The notes under the pieces: generated by a model
Databases searched by the model: none
Seen by the model: only the letters and a program-made list of their open reading frames with translations
Told to the model about the DNA's origin: nothing
In this document: piece after piece, positions 30,440 to 40,739 of the stretch
Layout: each line of letters starts with the position of its first letter
Position numbering within the stretch: the first letter of the stretch is position 1
Assembly (NCBI GenBank): GCA_014706295.1
Contig: JACSVZ010000011.1
Location: forward strand, 12,678,163-12,742,162
Direction of reading: 5' to 3'
DNA: 64,000 bases
From: Lycocorax pyrrhopterus obiensis
Lineage: Eukaryota; Chordata; Aves; Passeriformes; Paradisaeidae
Position numbers and translations under genes: made by a program

Positions 30440-30800
30440 GGTGCACCCCCTCACCCCCAGCCCTGTTGAGTGCAGCAACACTTCCGAGACAGGTGTCATC
30501 TGTGTGATGAGATCTGGCCGTTCTCTGCACCCCTCCCAACACTTCAGCAGAGAGAGGTGGTCACCTCGGCAGCCCTCCCTGTTGCCACAGCACGCCGGGG
30601 AGGGGGCGCGGGGGGATGCGGGAGCCCCAGGTCACTCTGGGCCGCCCGGGGAGTGAATCAGCAGCGCCCGAGGCAGGAGCCGGGCTGAGCCGTGCGCAGG
30701 CTGCAGGGGCGGAGGTTTTGCACTCGCTCTCGTCTGGCCAAGGATAAATAGGAGGCGGCTGCGAGTCCTGCCAAAGCTTCTTCCCATCGCCCAACGCGTC
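30440..30800 (+). promoter_or_regulatory. Promoter of first metallothionein: MREs, GC box, TATA-like box
   Basis: Cores of the metal-response element TGCRCNC occur at 30442-30448 and 30526-30532 (TGCACCC), on the minus strand at 30692-30698 (TGCGCAC) and at 30719-30725 (TGCACTC followed by G). A GC box GGGGCGG lies at 30706-30712 and a TATA-like GATAAATA at 30743-30750. MTF-1 binding to MREs is the established zinc/cadmium response of metallothionein genes. The two cores within 60 bp of the TATA box are the most credible. Transcription probably starts near 30775. Confidence 0.75.
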
Positions 30801-30828
30801 CGACAGCAGGCACCCAGCCCAGACAAAC

Positions 30829-31930
<1,102 letters not shown>

Positions 31931-32073
31931 GGGACCCCTGGCTGCACATCTGGGGGTGATGCACATCCGGGGGGGCCAAAGAATAACCTTATTGTGTATG
32001 TTGGTTGTCTTTTTTTATATATGTGTTCAGATTTCTTTAGTGTTTGTCACTTTGACATGTAATAAGCTACCTA

Positions 32074-32079
32074 AATAAA
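32074..32079 (+). terminator. MT3: Poly(A) signal of first metallothionein
   Basis: AATAAA lies 144 nt after the stop codon, followed by a GTGATATGTAT stretch. It is the first consensus signal downstream and gives a short 3' UTR typical of metallothioneins. Confidence 0.85.
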
Positions 32080-32579
32080 GTGATATGTATATAAAGGTCC
32101 ATAAGGAACTTGGCACTTCTGTTGGATGCGGCAGTTCCCCTGGGGAGCGGGAGGACAGTGCGTGTGGGGGGTCGTGGCAAAGAGCCTGCGTCTTATTTTT
32201 GCTCTTGTCTTCCAATCTTGGCTCTGCTCTCCCTACCAGGAGCTCTGACTCTTGTTTTAACACTTTCCCTACACAACAAGGGATTTTCTCCCCCCCCCAC
32301 CCTCTTGTTACCCAGAGGCAAATCCCATGCTGTCTCCTCCGACAGAGATCCTCGGAGCTAATGAGCAGCTCGTTATTACAAGCTTTCACTGTAATAACCA
32401 CCCCAGCCCTGCCCATTTCCAGGGGGAATATTTCCACGGCAGGTGGGGCGGCAGAGAAACAGGTTTAGTTTTCCTCCTGGCAGTTTAGTTGAAATGGCTG
32501 GAAGAACCACACTGCTTATTCCCCTGCCACCTCTGCCAGCCTGGCTGGATGCTCCTGGGGAGCCTCAGGTGACCTGGTT

Positions 32580-32850
32580 CCCCACTATGGGGTGCAGTGC
32601 CCACAAAGGGGCATGATCCCCACAATAGGGTGCCTGTGATGGGACGTGATGCCCAAACCAGGGTATGATGGCCACTATGGTTTGCAATGGCCGTACCAGG
32701 ATCCCTGTGATGGGATGTGATGGGGTGCAATGCCTGTGATGGGGCAGAATGCCCACGATGGGATGTGGTGCCTATGCCAGGGTGCAAAGCCCACAATGGG
32801 GTGTGATGCCTGCAATGCCCATGTCAGGGTGTGATGCTCACCCTGCCCAA
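32580..32850. repeat. Degenerate tandem repeat, roughly 18-20-bp units
   Basis: Variants of GGGATGTGATGCCCACAATG recur throughout, for example GGGACGTGATGCCCAAACC, GGGATGTGGTGCCTATGCC and GGGTGTGATGCCTGCAATG. The units are strongly diverged, so the array is old. Confidence 0.85.
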
Positions 32851-33536
32851 GCACAGCCATGTTGCTGCCAGAACGCTGCACCCCAGGTGCCACGTGCCAC
32901 CCTGCTGCTTCCCAGGAACATGACAGGTTCTGCCTGTCCCTGCACTCCTCAAATGCAGCCGTTCCTGGCCTCTTTTTAGGTTAAAAACCTTTCCTGACCC
33001 ACCCAGTCACCACCGCCAGGACTCAGCCAGGGATTTGGCACAGTCTACAGCACAGCACCCCTGCTCACGGTGCCAATCCCTAGGGGTTATGCCTTTGCTC
33101 CAGGAGGGCTCCTCCCTCAGGGTGTCCCCTGAGATGTCACCATCACCCCACACTTCTGACAGGTGCAAAGACAACCCCTACATCAGCCGAATGTAGAGCA
33201 GGGCAGGCACGCAGCAGGCATGGAGCAATCACACTAAACTCGGCTCTGCAAGGAGCAGGGTTACCTTTATTCCTTCCAACCCAGAGAGATGTAAGTTCCA
33301 ACCATACAAAAACATCACTGGTGGGCCACAACAAGAGTGAAGGAGAGGTTGCTAACGGGATTTATCACCAAACATATGGTTTAACCAGCAAAGCTCACGG
33401 CATCCCTCTGGCTTTGCCGGCCCATGTGGGTTTGCACTGGTCCTGCCCCATGGCTCTGTGCTGTGCCCATCCCTGTGCCCCATGGCAGTGTGATGGCGAG
33501 CAGCTGTCAGATGCTGTCCCTCGCCTTCAGGGGAGT

Positions 33537-33552
33537 GGGGGGGGGGGGGGGG
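33537..33552. repeat. Poly-G tract (16 G)
   Basis: This is an uninterrupted G homopolymer. Its exact length is likely to be unreliable in the assembly. Confidence 0.9.
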
Positions 33553-34791
33553 CAGATGGGGGTTCCAGCATCCCAACTCTGAGCCCTGAGACCCATGCTG
33601 GGCAGCTGCGGCTCTGCTGCTCACTTTATGGCTGCTCTAAAATCAGAGTTGGACCTGGCACTCCTCTTACATGGGAACAGACTTGGGTTTAACTACTCCG
33701 TGCCCTGGGAAACTGGAATACCAGCAGTAATACAGGAGACCCCTCTGAGCTCTCCTCTCCCCGTCGATGTCTGGCATGGCCTTTCAGCAAGCCCATGGCT
33801 CAGGGGATACTCATTCATTCTTCCCTGTTCTGCTTGCAGGATGACCTCATTATTTAGTAGAAATGCTCAGATTGGGAAATCAGGCATTTTTCCAGGCTCT
33901 TTAGCCATCCCAGCTTCACATACAGTTCTGTGGAGAGGCTGTGCTGCCTCTTCCCGCTCACAGTGACGTGGACCCGGGACAATGTGTCCCGGGATTCAGC
34001 ACAGCCCCTCCATGTATGACATGCAGGAATCTGGGAATTCCCCTGCTTTCCCTGCAGCTTTGGCCCTGCACAGTCATCCCCCACTTTTGGTATGGCCCCG
34101 TGCAGGGGTGCACGGTCCCATTTTGGGTGATCGGGGCTCTCCTTTCCTCGATCACGGGTGCAGCAGAATCCGCCCCGCTGGAGGGGGGACCCGCGGGGAC
34201 AGCACATTCCCGAAGCACGGCGCTGGCGGTGTCCGAGAGGGAAGCGATTTCACAACCCGTGTTTATGTGCAGTGACACCACACGTGCTCGGTTATTCCAC
34301 CTCTCCTCCTTCCCGCTCAGCCAGTGGCGTGTGCAATGCCTGCTGGCCTCGCCTCGCTGCTACCGGCAAACACTGCCCGGGAAAAACAACCCCGTGCTTT
34401 TGCAAACAAGCACGAGCCGTTCCCTGGCACAGCCTCCCTGGGTCACCGAACCTCTCCTGGTCCTAGAGCCCGCTGGCCCGGGCTCCACGGGGATGGGCCT
34501 CGTCTGCAGCACCGGCTCTGAGCCCAGGCTTGCCCCATTTGCGACACCACCAAGAGCAGGGGGTGCAGGCACGGGGACGGAGTGGCCCTGGCCCAGCCAC
34601 TGTTTTCCATGCTGGATGTTGAACTGGCCACGGGCACGTGCGAGGTGGTGGAAGCCAGTTGGCACATAAACCCTGTGACAAGGTGGAAAACTCAAGGGGA
34701 TGAGAAAGTCATTCCCAGCAGCTCCCAGCTGGCAATGCCAAACTACCACACTGCATCCCCATGCTCACCCGAGGGAACTGCATGAAACTCT

Positions 34792-35033
34792 GTTAAGGGA
34801 GGTTTAGGTCGGGTATCAGGAAAAGGTTCTTTATCCAGAAGGTAGTCGGGCACTGGAACAGACTCCCCAGGGAAATGGTCACTGCACCAAGCCTGACAGA
34901 GCTTAGGAAGTGTTTGGACAACGCTCTCAGGCACATGGTGTGCTTTTGGGGGTTGTCCTGTGCAGGTTCAGGAGTTGGACTCGACGATCCTTATGGGTCT
35001 CTTCCAACTCATGGTATTCTATGTTCTATGATC
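34792..35033 (+). mobile_element. CR1 LINE 3' end, plus orientation
   Basis: The sequence runs in CR1 sense through CGGGTATCAGGAAAAGGTTC, then CTTTATCCAGAAGGTAGTCG, GAGTTGGACTCGACGATCCT and CTTCCAACTC. It ends in the tail GGTATTCTATGTTCTATGATC with its ATTCTATG-type repeat at 35014-35033. The intact 3' tail shows a complete reverse-transcription start, truncated at its 5' end as usual. It is the closest mobile element upstream of the second metallothionein. Confidence 0.92.
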
Positions 35034-35304
35034 CACCCCTCCTGGGAGGCCATGTGAGCACTCCAGCCTCACGGGGGCTGCCCAGGGCCATCCCACTCTC
35101 CAGTGGGATGCTGAAACAGTCAGTCTCATCCTCAGGGACAGCCCCATGCACCCCACAGCCACCCCTGAGGTGGGGGGCACCACTGCACCACAGCGCTGGA
35201 CACAGGGGGAAGCGTCACGGGGCTGTTCCAAATGTGCAGGACCTGGTGGCAGTGCCATGCCAGCGCTGTCACCCCCACAACTCCCGCATTCCAGCGTCTC
35301 GGTC

Positions 35305-35700
35305 CCCCGGGGTGCAGCACCCTGCCGGGGAGGGGGGTGCAGGTGGGACAGCCCGGCCCCCCCCCGCAGCGGGCTGGGAGCGGGGGTGTGCGGGCAAGTC
35401 CCTGACCCGGGTAAGCACGGCACAGCACGGGACGGGACGGGACGGCACGGCACGGCACGGCCCCGGGGTGAGCACGGCCCCGGGGTGAGCACGGCACGGC
35501 AGGGCACCGCCCCCGGTGAGCACGGCCCCGGTGAGCACGGCACGGCACGGCACCGCCCCCGGTGAGCACGGCCCCGGTGAGCACGGCCCCGCTGCCGGCG
35601 GCCCCGCTGCACCGTGCGCAGCGCCAGCACCGCCCCGCGTCTTGCCCCATAAATAGCGGGCGGCCGGCGCTAGTCCGCACTGCTGGGAGCCCCGCCGGAC
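35305..35700 (+). promoter_or_regulatory. Promoter of second metallothionein: MREs and TATA-like box
   Basis: ATAAATA lies at 35649-35655. A minus-strand MRE core TGCGCAC lies at 35614-35620, and further minus-strand TGCACCC cores lie at 35310-35316 and 35335-35341. The GTGCGCA element is 29 bp upstream of the TATA box, in the same arrangement as in the first gene. The GC-rich minisatellite separates proximal from distal MREs. Transcription probably starts near 35680. Confidence 0.75.
35410..35600. repeat. GC-rich minisatellite (CGGCA and GGTGAGCACGGCCCC units)
   Basis: It begins with short GGGAC/GGCAC pentamers (about 35430-35460) and continues as six or more copies of GGTGAGCACGGCCCC-like units of variable length up to 35590. 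It ends just before the second metallothionein's MRE and TATA box, so it occupies the proximal upstream region. Confidence 0.92.
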
Positions 35701-35757
35701 CGAGCTGAACCGAGCCAAGCTAGATTTCAGCTAAGCCGAGCCGAGCCGAGCCGAGCC

Positions 35758-35788
35758 ATGGACCCTCAGGACTGCACGTGTGCCGCCG
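35758..35788 (+). CDS. MT4: Metallothionein 2nd gene, exon 1
   Basis: It encodes [10 protein letters not shown] plus one base, with a GTGAGT donor. The 5' UTR just before it carries a CCGAG pentamer repeat ending at the start codon (GAGCCATGG, a good Kozak context). Confidence 0.95.
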
Positions 35789-36584
35789 GTGAGTGCCCCA
35801 TCCTGTCCCGGCTGACTCCCGCCTAACTCCCGGCTGCCTGACTCCTGGCTGACTTCGCTCTCCTTCTCTCGCTCCCCAGGTGACTCCTGCTCCTGCGCCG
35901 GGTCCTGCAAGTGCAAAAACTGCCGCTGCCGGAGCTGCCGCAAGAGTGAGTGGGGGGCTCAGGGAGGGGGGACTCGCCTTGTCCTTGGGGGGAGCTGCCA
36001 CTGCCCTGTGGGACATCCATGGGCACCTCTCTGCTCAATAGGGGAACTTCTTGTACTGTGGACCTCCCTGGGCACCTCCCTGTTCCGTAGGGGAACCCCT
36101 CCTTGCCCTGTGGGACCCCATGGACACCTTCCTGCCCCACAAGGGAGCTCTTTCTTGATCTGTCGGACCCCCATAGGGACCTCCCAAGTCTTGCCCTGTA
36201 GACAACCTGTCTTGCCCTGTCGGACCCCATATGGAGACCCCACCACTCCCTTTCTTGCCCTGTAGGACCCTCATGGGATCCTTCCCTCTTCCCCTGGTCC
36301 ATTGAGACAACCCCCCCACCCCATCTCCCCTCTGGGGGTCTGCCCCTGCCCTACAGGGAGAACTCCAACCCTTTGGGATCATCAGCCCTGCTCATGCAGA
36401 GGTGGTGTTCCCCACTCTCCACTGGGTCCCCCTGCCCCATGGAACCCCAGTCCCTTCCACTTACCTCCTAACTCTTGTGTCCTCCCCAGGCTGCTGCTCC
36501 TGCTGCCCCGCAAGCTGCAGCAACTGCGCCAAGGGCTGCGTGTGCAAGGAGCCGACCAGCAGCAAGTGCAGCTGCTGCCACTGA
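35758..36584 (+). CDS. MT4: Metallothionein, second of the pair, avian classical type, 63 aa
   Basis: Exons 35758-35788, 35880-35945 and 36490-36584 give 63 residues. The protein starts [20 protein letters not shown], continues [14 protein letters not shown] and ends [12 protein letters not shown]. It has 20 cysteines at the same positions as its neighbour (nine beta, eleven alpha) and the C-terminal His63 typical of the main avian metallothionein. Its linker is arginine-rich (RSCRKS) where the neighbour is lysine-rich. It closely resembles the chicken metallothionein first described (MT1, now generally labelled MT4). It binds zinc, copper and cadmium in the cytosol. Intron 1 is only 91 bp; intron 2 (544 bp) holds a degenerate minisatellite. 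The MT3/MT4 labels in birds do not map reliably onto mammalian MT3/MT4. Confidence 0.96.
35880..35945 (+). CDS. MT4: Metallothionein 2nd gene, exon 2
   Basis: It encodes [20 protein letters not shown] and RK plus one base. The acceptor is CTCCCCAG and the donor is GTGAGT. Confidence 0.95.
35995..36290. repeat. Degenerate minisatellite in metallothionein intron 2
   Basis: Blocks such as CTTGCCCTGTGGGACCCCAT, CTTGCCCTGTCGGACCCC and CTTGCCCTGTAGGACCCTCA alternate with GGGCACCTCCCTGTTCCGTA, recurring about every 45-50 bp. The array fills more than half of the intron. Confidence 0.88.
36490..36584 (+). CDS. MT4: Metallothionein 2nd gene, exon 3
   Basis: It encodes [19 protein letters not shown] to KCSCCH and TGA at 36582-36584. 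The acceptor is CTCCCCAG. Confidence 0.95.
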
Positions 36585-36711
36585 GCCACTCGCCTCTGCC
36601 TGTAAATAGCCGGCATGCTTTGGGGACGGAGGGTGGGGGGGCACAAAAAAGCCTATTTTTTTTGGTTTTTCATGTTTTGTATCTTCTGTACCAGTGGTGA
36701 AACTGGATGGA

Positions 36712-36717
36712 AATAAA
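36712..36717 (+). terminator. MT4: Poly(A) signal of second metallothionein
   Basis: AATAAA lies 128 nt after the TGA, with a GTTTGTCTGG GU-rich stretch just downstream. Confidence 0.87.
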
Positions 36718-38984
36718 GGAGTTTGTCTGGAGGTACGAGTGCTGCTGTGGGTCTGGGTTGGAGGCCGAGCATTTTTGCCGCTTGGGATACCTGTGTGGGA
36801 ATTGTCGCTGCGGGATGGGAGAGGGCTGCTCACAAACACCCCCGTGTCCTTCCCTAAGTGGGCTCTGCACCTCCTTGGGGGAGAAAAGGAGATTCACAGG
36901 GCACGGGATGGCCCTCATCCTGCATGTGGGTTGCTCTGGGCATCTCTAAGGTGCTGGTCTCCCAGGGAGGACAGGTGACATACCCAGGGGTGTGGGCAAG
37001 CAAGGGAAGGAGGGGCTCCAGTCCCCTCCAGCCTTCCTTTGGCTTCATGGCAGGTGCCTCTGCGCCACACTTGGGGCTTCCTTTGGGTGAAAGTTTGTGG
37101 GAGCAAGCGTGGTGGGTGGGAGGGTGATGTGTGCTAGCAACAAGCACGCCCTGAGCTGCTGCTGGAGAGCTCTTGGACAAATTCTAGTCGGGACAAGCTT
37201 CCTTCCTCGAGAGCTCGTGCTTTGCAAACCCCAGTCGTTTCAGAGCAGATCCATCCCCAAAGGGACACTTTCCCTACAGCCTCCCCATGCCAAATACTTG
37301 CAGCTACAGTGCCTGGCTCCTGCTGTGGGCATAACCTCCAAGCACTTTTTTCCAGCTCATTTTTTGGAAGCACCTTGCTTAAAGCTGCAATGACCTCCAG
37401 ATGCAGGAGGGCAGGTAACCATAGCCATGAATGCAGTGCTCGGCTGCCTGGATGAGGGGTGGCTGCTGGGATGGCGGAGGGAGGGCAGTGGGAAGATGCA
37501 TGGGATGTATTTTGCTTCCAAAAGTCTCTGCCAAGTGAAAGAGTCACTTTTTAGGCACCTGCTTGCCCATACATGTCTCCTGGGTGTGCCCCACCACAGA
37601 TGTAGGTTCCCAGCCCTGCTGCCCTCACCCCTTTTGTGCCTCTTTGGGCAATGGGACAGCTCTACCTGGCAGGAAAGTCTCCTGCAGCCTTTGGTGACAA
37701 GGCACCAGGGACAAGGAAAAAGACAAAAACCAGCAAAATTGGCCACTTGGGTAGTCCTTTCTGCTAGGCTGGGTGGCACAAGGTGGGCTGTCTGCACGGG
37801 GGGAGCATGGCAATACCAGTTCCCAGACATATTTCAGGCATCTGGGATGATCCAGGCTCACCCCTTCCCCAAAGTCTGCCCAGCTTCAGCACATGGCTCT
37901 GCAGAGTGTGCCCAGACTGCTCAGCACCCAACTTTGCCAGTGAGAAAAGCAACACTCAGCTCAGCCAGCACCCATTTGCCTTTTAAATGTGTTGCTTTAT
38001 TGCATTAGTGTGTCTTTGCCTAAGCAGCCTCCCAGCGCTGCTTGTTGCAACGGAGGTGTAGTGCTGGAAATGGGTTTTAAGGGTCTGCCTTGCCCTAAAT
38101 GCATTTGAAAAACAAAAAATCCCATGGAAGACGCTTTGCTGGAAAAGAAGACTGGCACGGCTCTGCTGCTGGAGCCATGTGAAACAGGGCTGCGACCCCG
38201 GCCACTGCAGCGGAGGGACTGCAGACTGAGCCCCCGGGGCCGGGCGCCCGCATCCTGCACCAGAAACAAAGCCGGGCGCGGATGGGGTTTCCCCGCACAG
38301 GAAGCGCCCCAGGCGTCAACCGCTCCCCGTTCCCAGCAGCGTGCCAGGGTGGGACGTGGGCACACACCTCTGCACGCTGCTGGTGCCAGCCTGCCCTGCC
38401 TGCTCCTGGTTCTGCCTGCACGCCCGTCTGGCAGAGGTGGGGACCCCCAGCCTTGGTGCCCTTTCCAGCCTCCCCAGGAGGGATTTGGGGTGAGGAAAGC
38501 CACAGGACCAGCGGAATGGTGCAGGCACCCATGTGAGGAGCTGGCCTCGGATGTACCGGGTGCCTGCCCTTGCCGGTAGCTGCTCTCAGTGAGGTGGGTA
38601 GGGACTTTCTGGTCCCCTCAGGAGTATTTTCTATTAAAAAAAAAAAAGGTAAAAAAGTACTTTTTGATGAAGCAGGAAGTGCTCTCAGCCTGTGGACAGC
38701 TCTGTATAGTGGGAGGGTGAGGGGAGCCTTCGCTTGACGCAAGTAGATGCTGATGTGCTTTATCCTGCCCCGCGAAGAAAAGCTCAGCTCAGTTTGCAGA
38801 GGTGGTTTGAGGTGACCATGCATGCCACGTGGGCACCCAGGGGAGCCAGGGCAGGGGGGTCCTGGGTGCACACCCAGACAAGCAGCCTGCAGCTGCCCAT
38901 GCGGCTGCATTCAGTTCCGCTTTTTCTGGCTCTGTGTGAATCCCGGAGGGATGATGGATGTCCGTGACCCTGCGTGGCGCTGGC

Positions 38985-39690
38985 ATACACCATGTGCCGG
39001 AGGAACACGTGCCCTGTGCAGACAGGATGTGCGCTCTGTGCAGAGCGGTGATGCACTGTGTGCAGAGGAGACGAGCACCCTGCCACACGTGACACGAACC
39101 TCTGTGCTGAGGGGACATCGTCCTGTGCCGAGGGGACAAGCGCTGTGTGCAGACGAGACACGCACCCAGTGCAGAGAGTAAACACACCTTGTGCAGAGGT
39201 GACAGGCGCGTGTGCACAGGGGAAATAACACCCGGCCCTCAGGGGACGTGCGCTCAGGGCAGAGGGAAAATGTACCCAGTGCGGAGGGGAAATTACAGAG
39301 TCACAGAATTGTTGGAAAATCCCTCTGAGGTCATCAAGTTCAGCTGCTACCCCAGCATTGCCAAGTCTACCCCTAAACCGAGTGACACATCTACATGTCT
39401 TTTCAATCGCTCCAGGGGTGGTGACTCCACTGCTTTCCTAGGCAGCCTGATCCAGTGCTTGACAACACTTTCAGTGAAGTATTTTTACTGATATCCAGTC
39501 TAAACCCCCCCGGCACTGAGAGGAGAAGCACCCTATGCTAAGGGGATGGGCACCCAGTATGGAGAGTACAGGCGTCTGATGTAAAGGGGACACCATCCTA
39601 TGCCTCTTGTGCAAGGGAACAGGCGCCCTGTGCGCCCAGTGTAGAGGGACAGGCCACAGAGGGGACAGCACCACCTTCCCCCCGTGCAGA
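38985..39690. repeat. Minisatellite of about 28-bp units, interrupted by CR1
   Basis: Variants of CTGTGCAGAGGGGACAGGCACC recur from about 38995 to 39292 and resume from about 39512 to 39680 (for example CTATGCTAAGGGGATGGGCA and CTTGTGCAAGGGAACAGGCG). Units are 25-30 bp and diverged. Between the two blocks lies a CR1 fragment. Confidence 0.88.
39296..39508 (-). mobile_element. CR1 LINE fragment inserted in the minisatellite
   Basis: On the plus strand the segment reads CAGAGTCACAGAATTGTTGG, then GACACATCTACATGTCTTTT, then CAGGGGTGGTGACTCCACTG, then ATATCCAGTCTAAACC. This is the reverse complement of a CR1 3' region, with about 210 bp preserved. Confidence 0.85.
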
Positions 39691-40010
39691 GGTCCCGGGT
39701 CCCGCCACAGGAACAGCTCTCCCGGGCGGCTCCGCTGCCGGTGCCGCCGAGCCCTTCCGCAGGGATCTGCTGCCACCTGCCTGCCCGCAGCACCGCCGCC
39801 CGCCCGGCCCCGGCTTCCTGCCTGTCCCCGCTTCCCTCGGTCCCTGCCTGCGTCTGCTCTTTCCCGGTCCCAGCCCCTCAGGGTGGTTGTTTCCCCATCC
39901 CGCCCCGGAGGGCACCAGCGCCGGTCTCCGGGCGGACCAGGACTCTCCTCCTCCTCGCTCTGGAAAGGTGCCCCGGGAGCCTGGAAGGGCTCAGGGAGAG
40001 CTGGGATGGC

Positions 40011-40125
40011 ACGACCATCCTGCCAGGGCACCCATCTCATCAGGGCACCCATCACACCAGGACAACCGTCCCGCCAAGGCATCTTTCCTACCAGGGCATC
40101 TATTCCACCAGGGCATCCTGCCGGG
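40011..40125. repeat. Short tandem repeat of about 18-20-bp units
   Basis: CATCCTGCCAGGGCACC, CATCTCATCAGGGCACC, CATCACACCAGGACAACC and later CCAGGGCATC copies follow one another about six times. Confidence 0.88.
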
Positions 40126-40739
40126 GACAAATGCTCCCCTCAAATTGAAGCCACAGGCAAGAATGTACCCTGGCCCCCTGCATGCACTTTGCAACTGTGG
40201 GGAGCGACTGCAGCTGGTGCCAGCGCTGCCTCTGGCCTGGGAACTGCTTTTTACATGGGAACTTTCGGAAATATTAATGGGGAAATCTGTTCAACTTCGA
40301 AGGTTTGATGAATGATGTTTCGGAACAGAGGCAAGGTCCAGACATCATCTCTTACACAAGCAGGCTTTTGGATGTACCCTTGCGGGTCCATGAAATTCCC
40401 AGTCCCCAGATTTTGCCCGACAAATCCTGTGACATTGGCAGTATCTGCTTTAAGGGTATTATGTGTGTGTGCCCAAGAGGGGACCAAACACAGGACCCTC
40501 AGGACACCATTGTACAGGTGATGGTGAGAGTACCTGCTGGCTGTGAGTTTGCTTGTTGGTGTATTTGGCCATAGGAGGCAAAATCGGGATGAATTCGTTA
40601 TCCTCATTTTACCTCCCAAGGAATCAGCTCGCAGACGGGGTTTGCCAGCAAGAGTTAGCGGTGACTAAGAAGGGAGGGGGAGAACAGAGAGGAACAACTC
40701 CATGCACTTTATTTCTGTCAGATTATCTCTTCTTTCAGT

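Larger units (their letters stand above)
32080..34790. other. Intergenic DNA between the two metallothionein genes
   Basis: No exon is supported. It contains a degenerate minisatellite (32580-32850), a 16-nt G run (33537-33552) and a minus-strand AATAAA (33266-33271). Long frames on both strands reflect GC-rich composition. Confidence 0.65.
36718..40738. other. Intergenic DNA between the metallothioneins and NUP93
   Basis: This GC-rich stretch has many overlapping frames and no recognisable exon. It holds a run of about 12 A (38636-38647), a minisatellite split by a CR1 (38985-39690), another short tandem repeat (40011-40125), and minus-strand AATAAA signals at 37996-38001 and 40708-40713. 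A 271-codon minus-strand frame (38910-38095) ends 94 nt before the first of these signals but shows no family motif. Confidence 0.6.

Noticed and set aside
35019..35718. Several 150-200-codon frames on both strands upstream of the second metallothionein
   Set aside because: They arise from the stop-poor GGCAC/GGTGAGCACGG minisatellite and show periodic low-complexity peptides.
36718..40738. A third metallothionein gene or pseudogene
   Set aside because: I searched for clustered CXC/CC codon patterns and the conserved KCKNC and CSCC stretches and found none outside the two genes.
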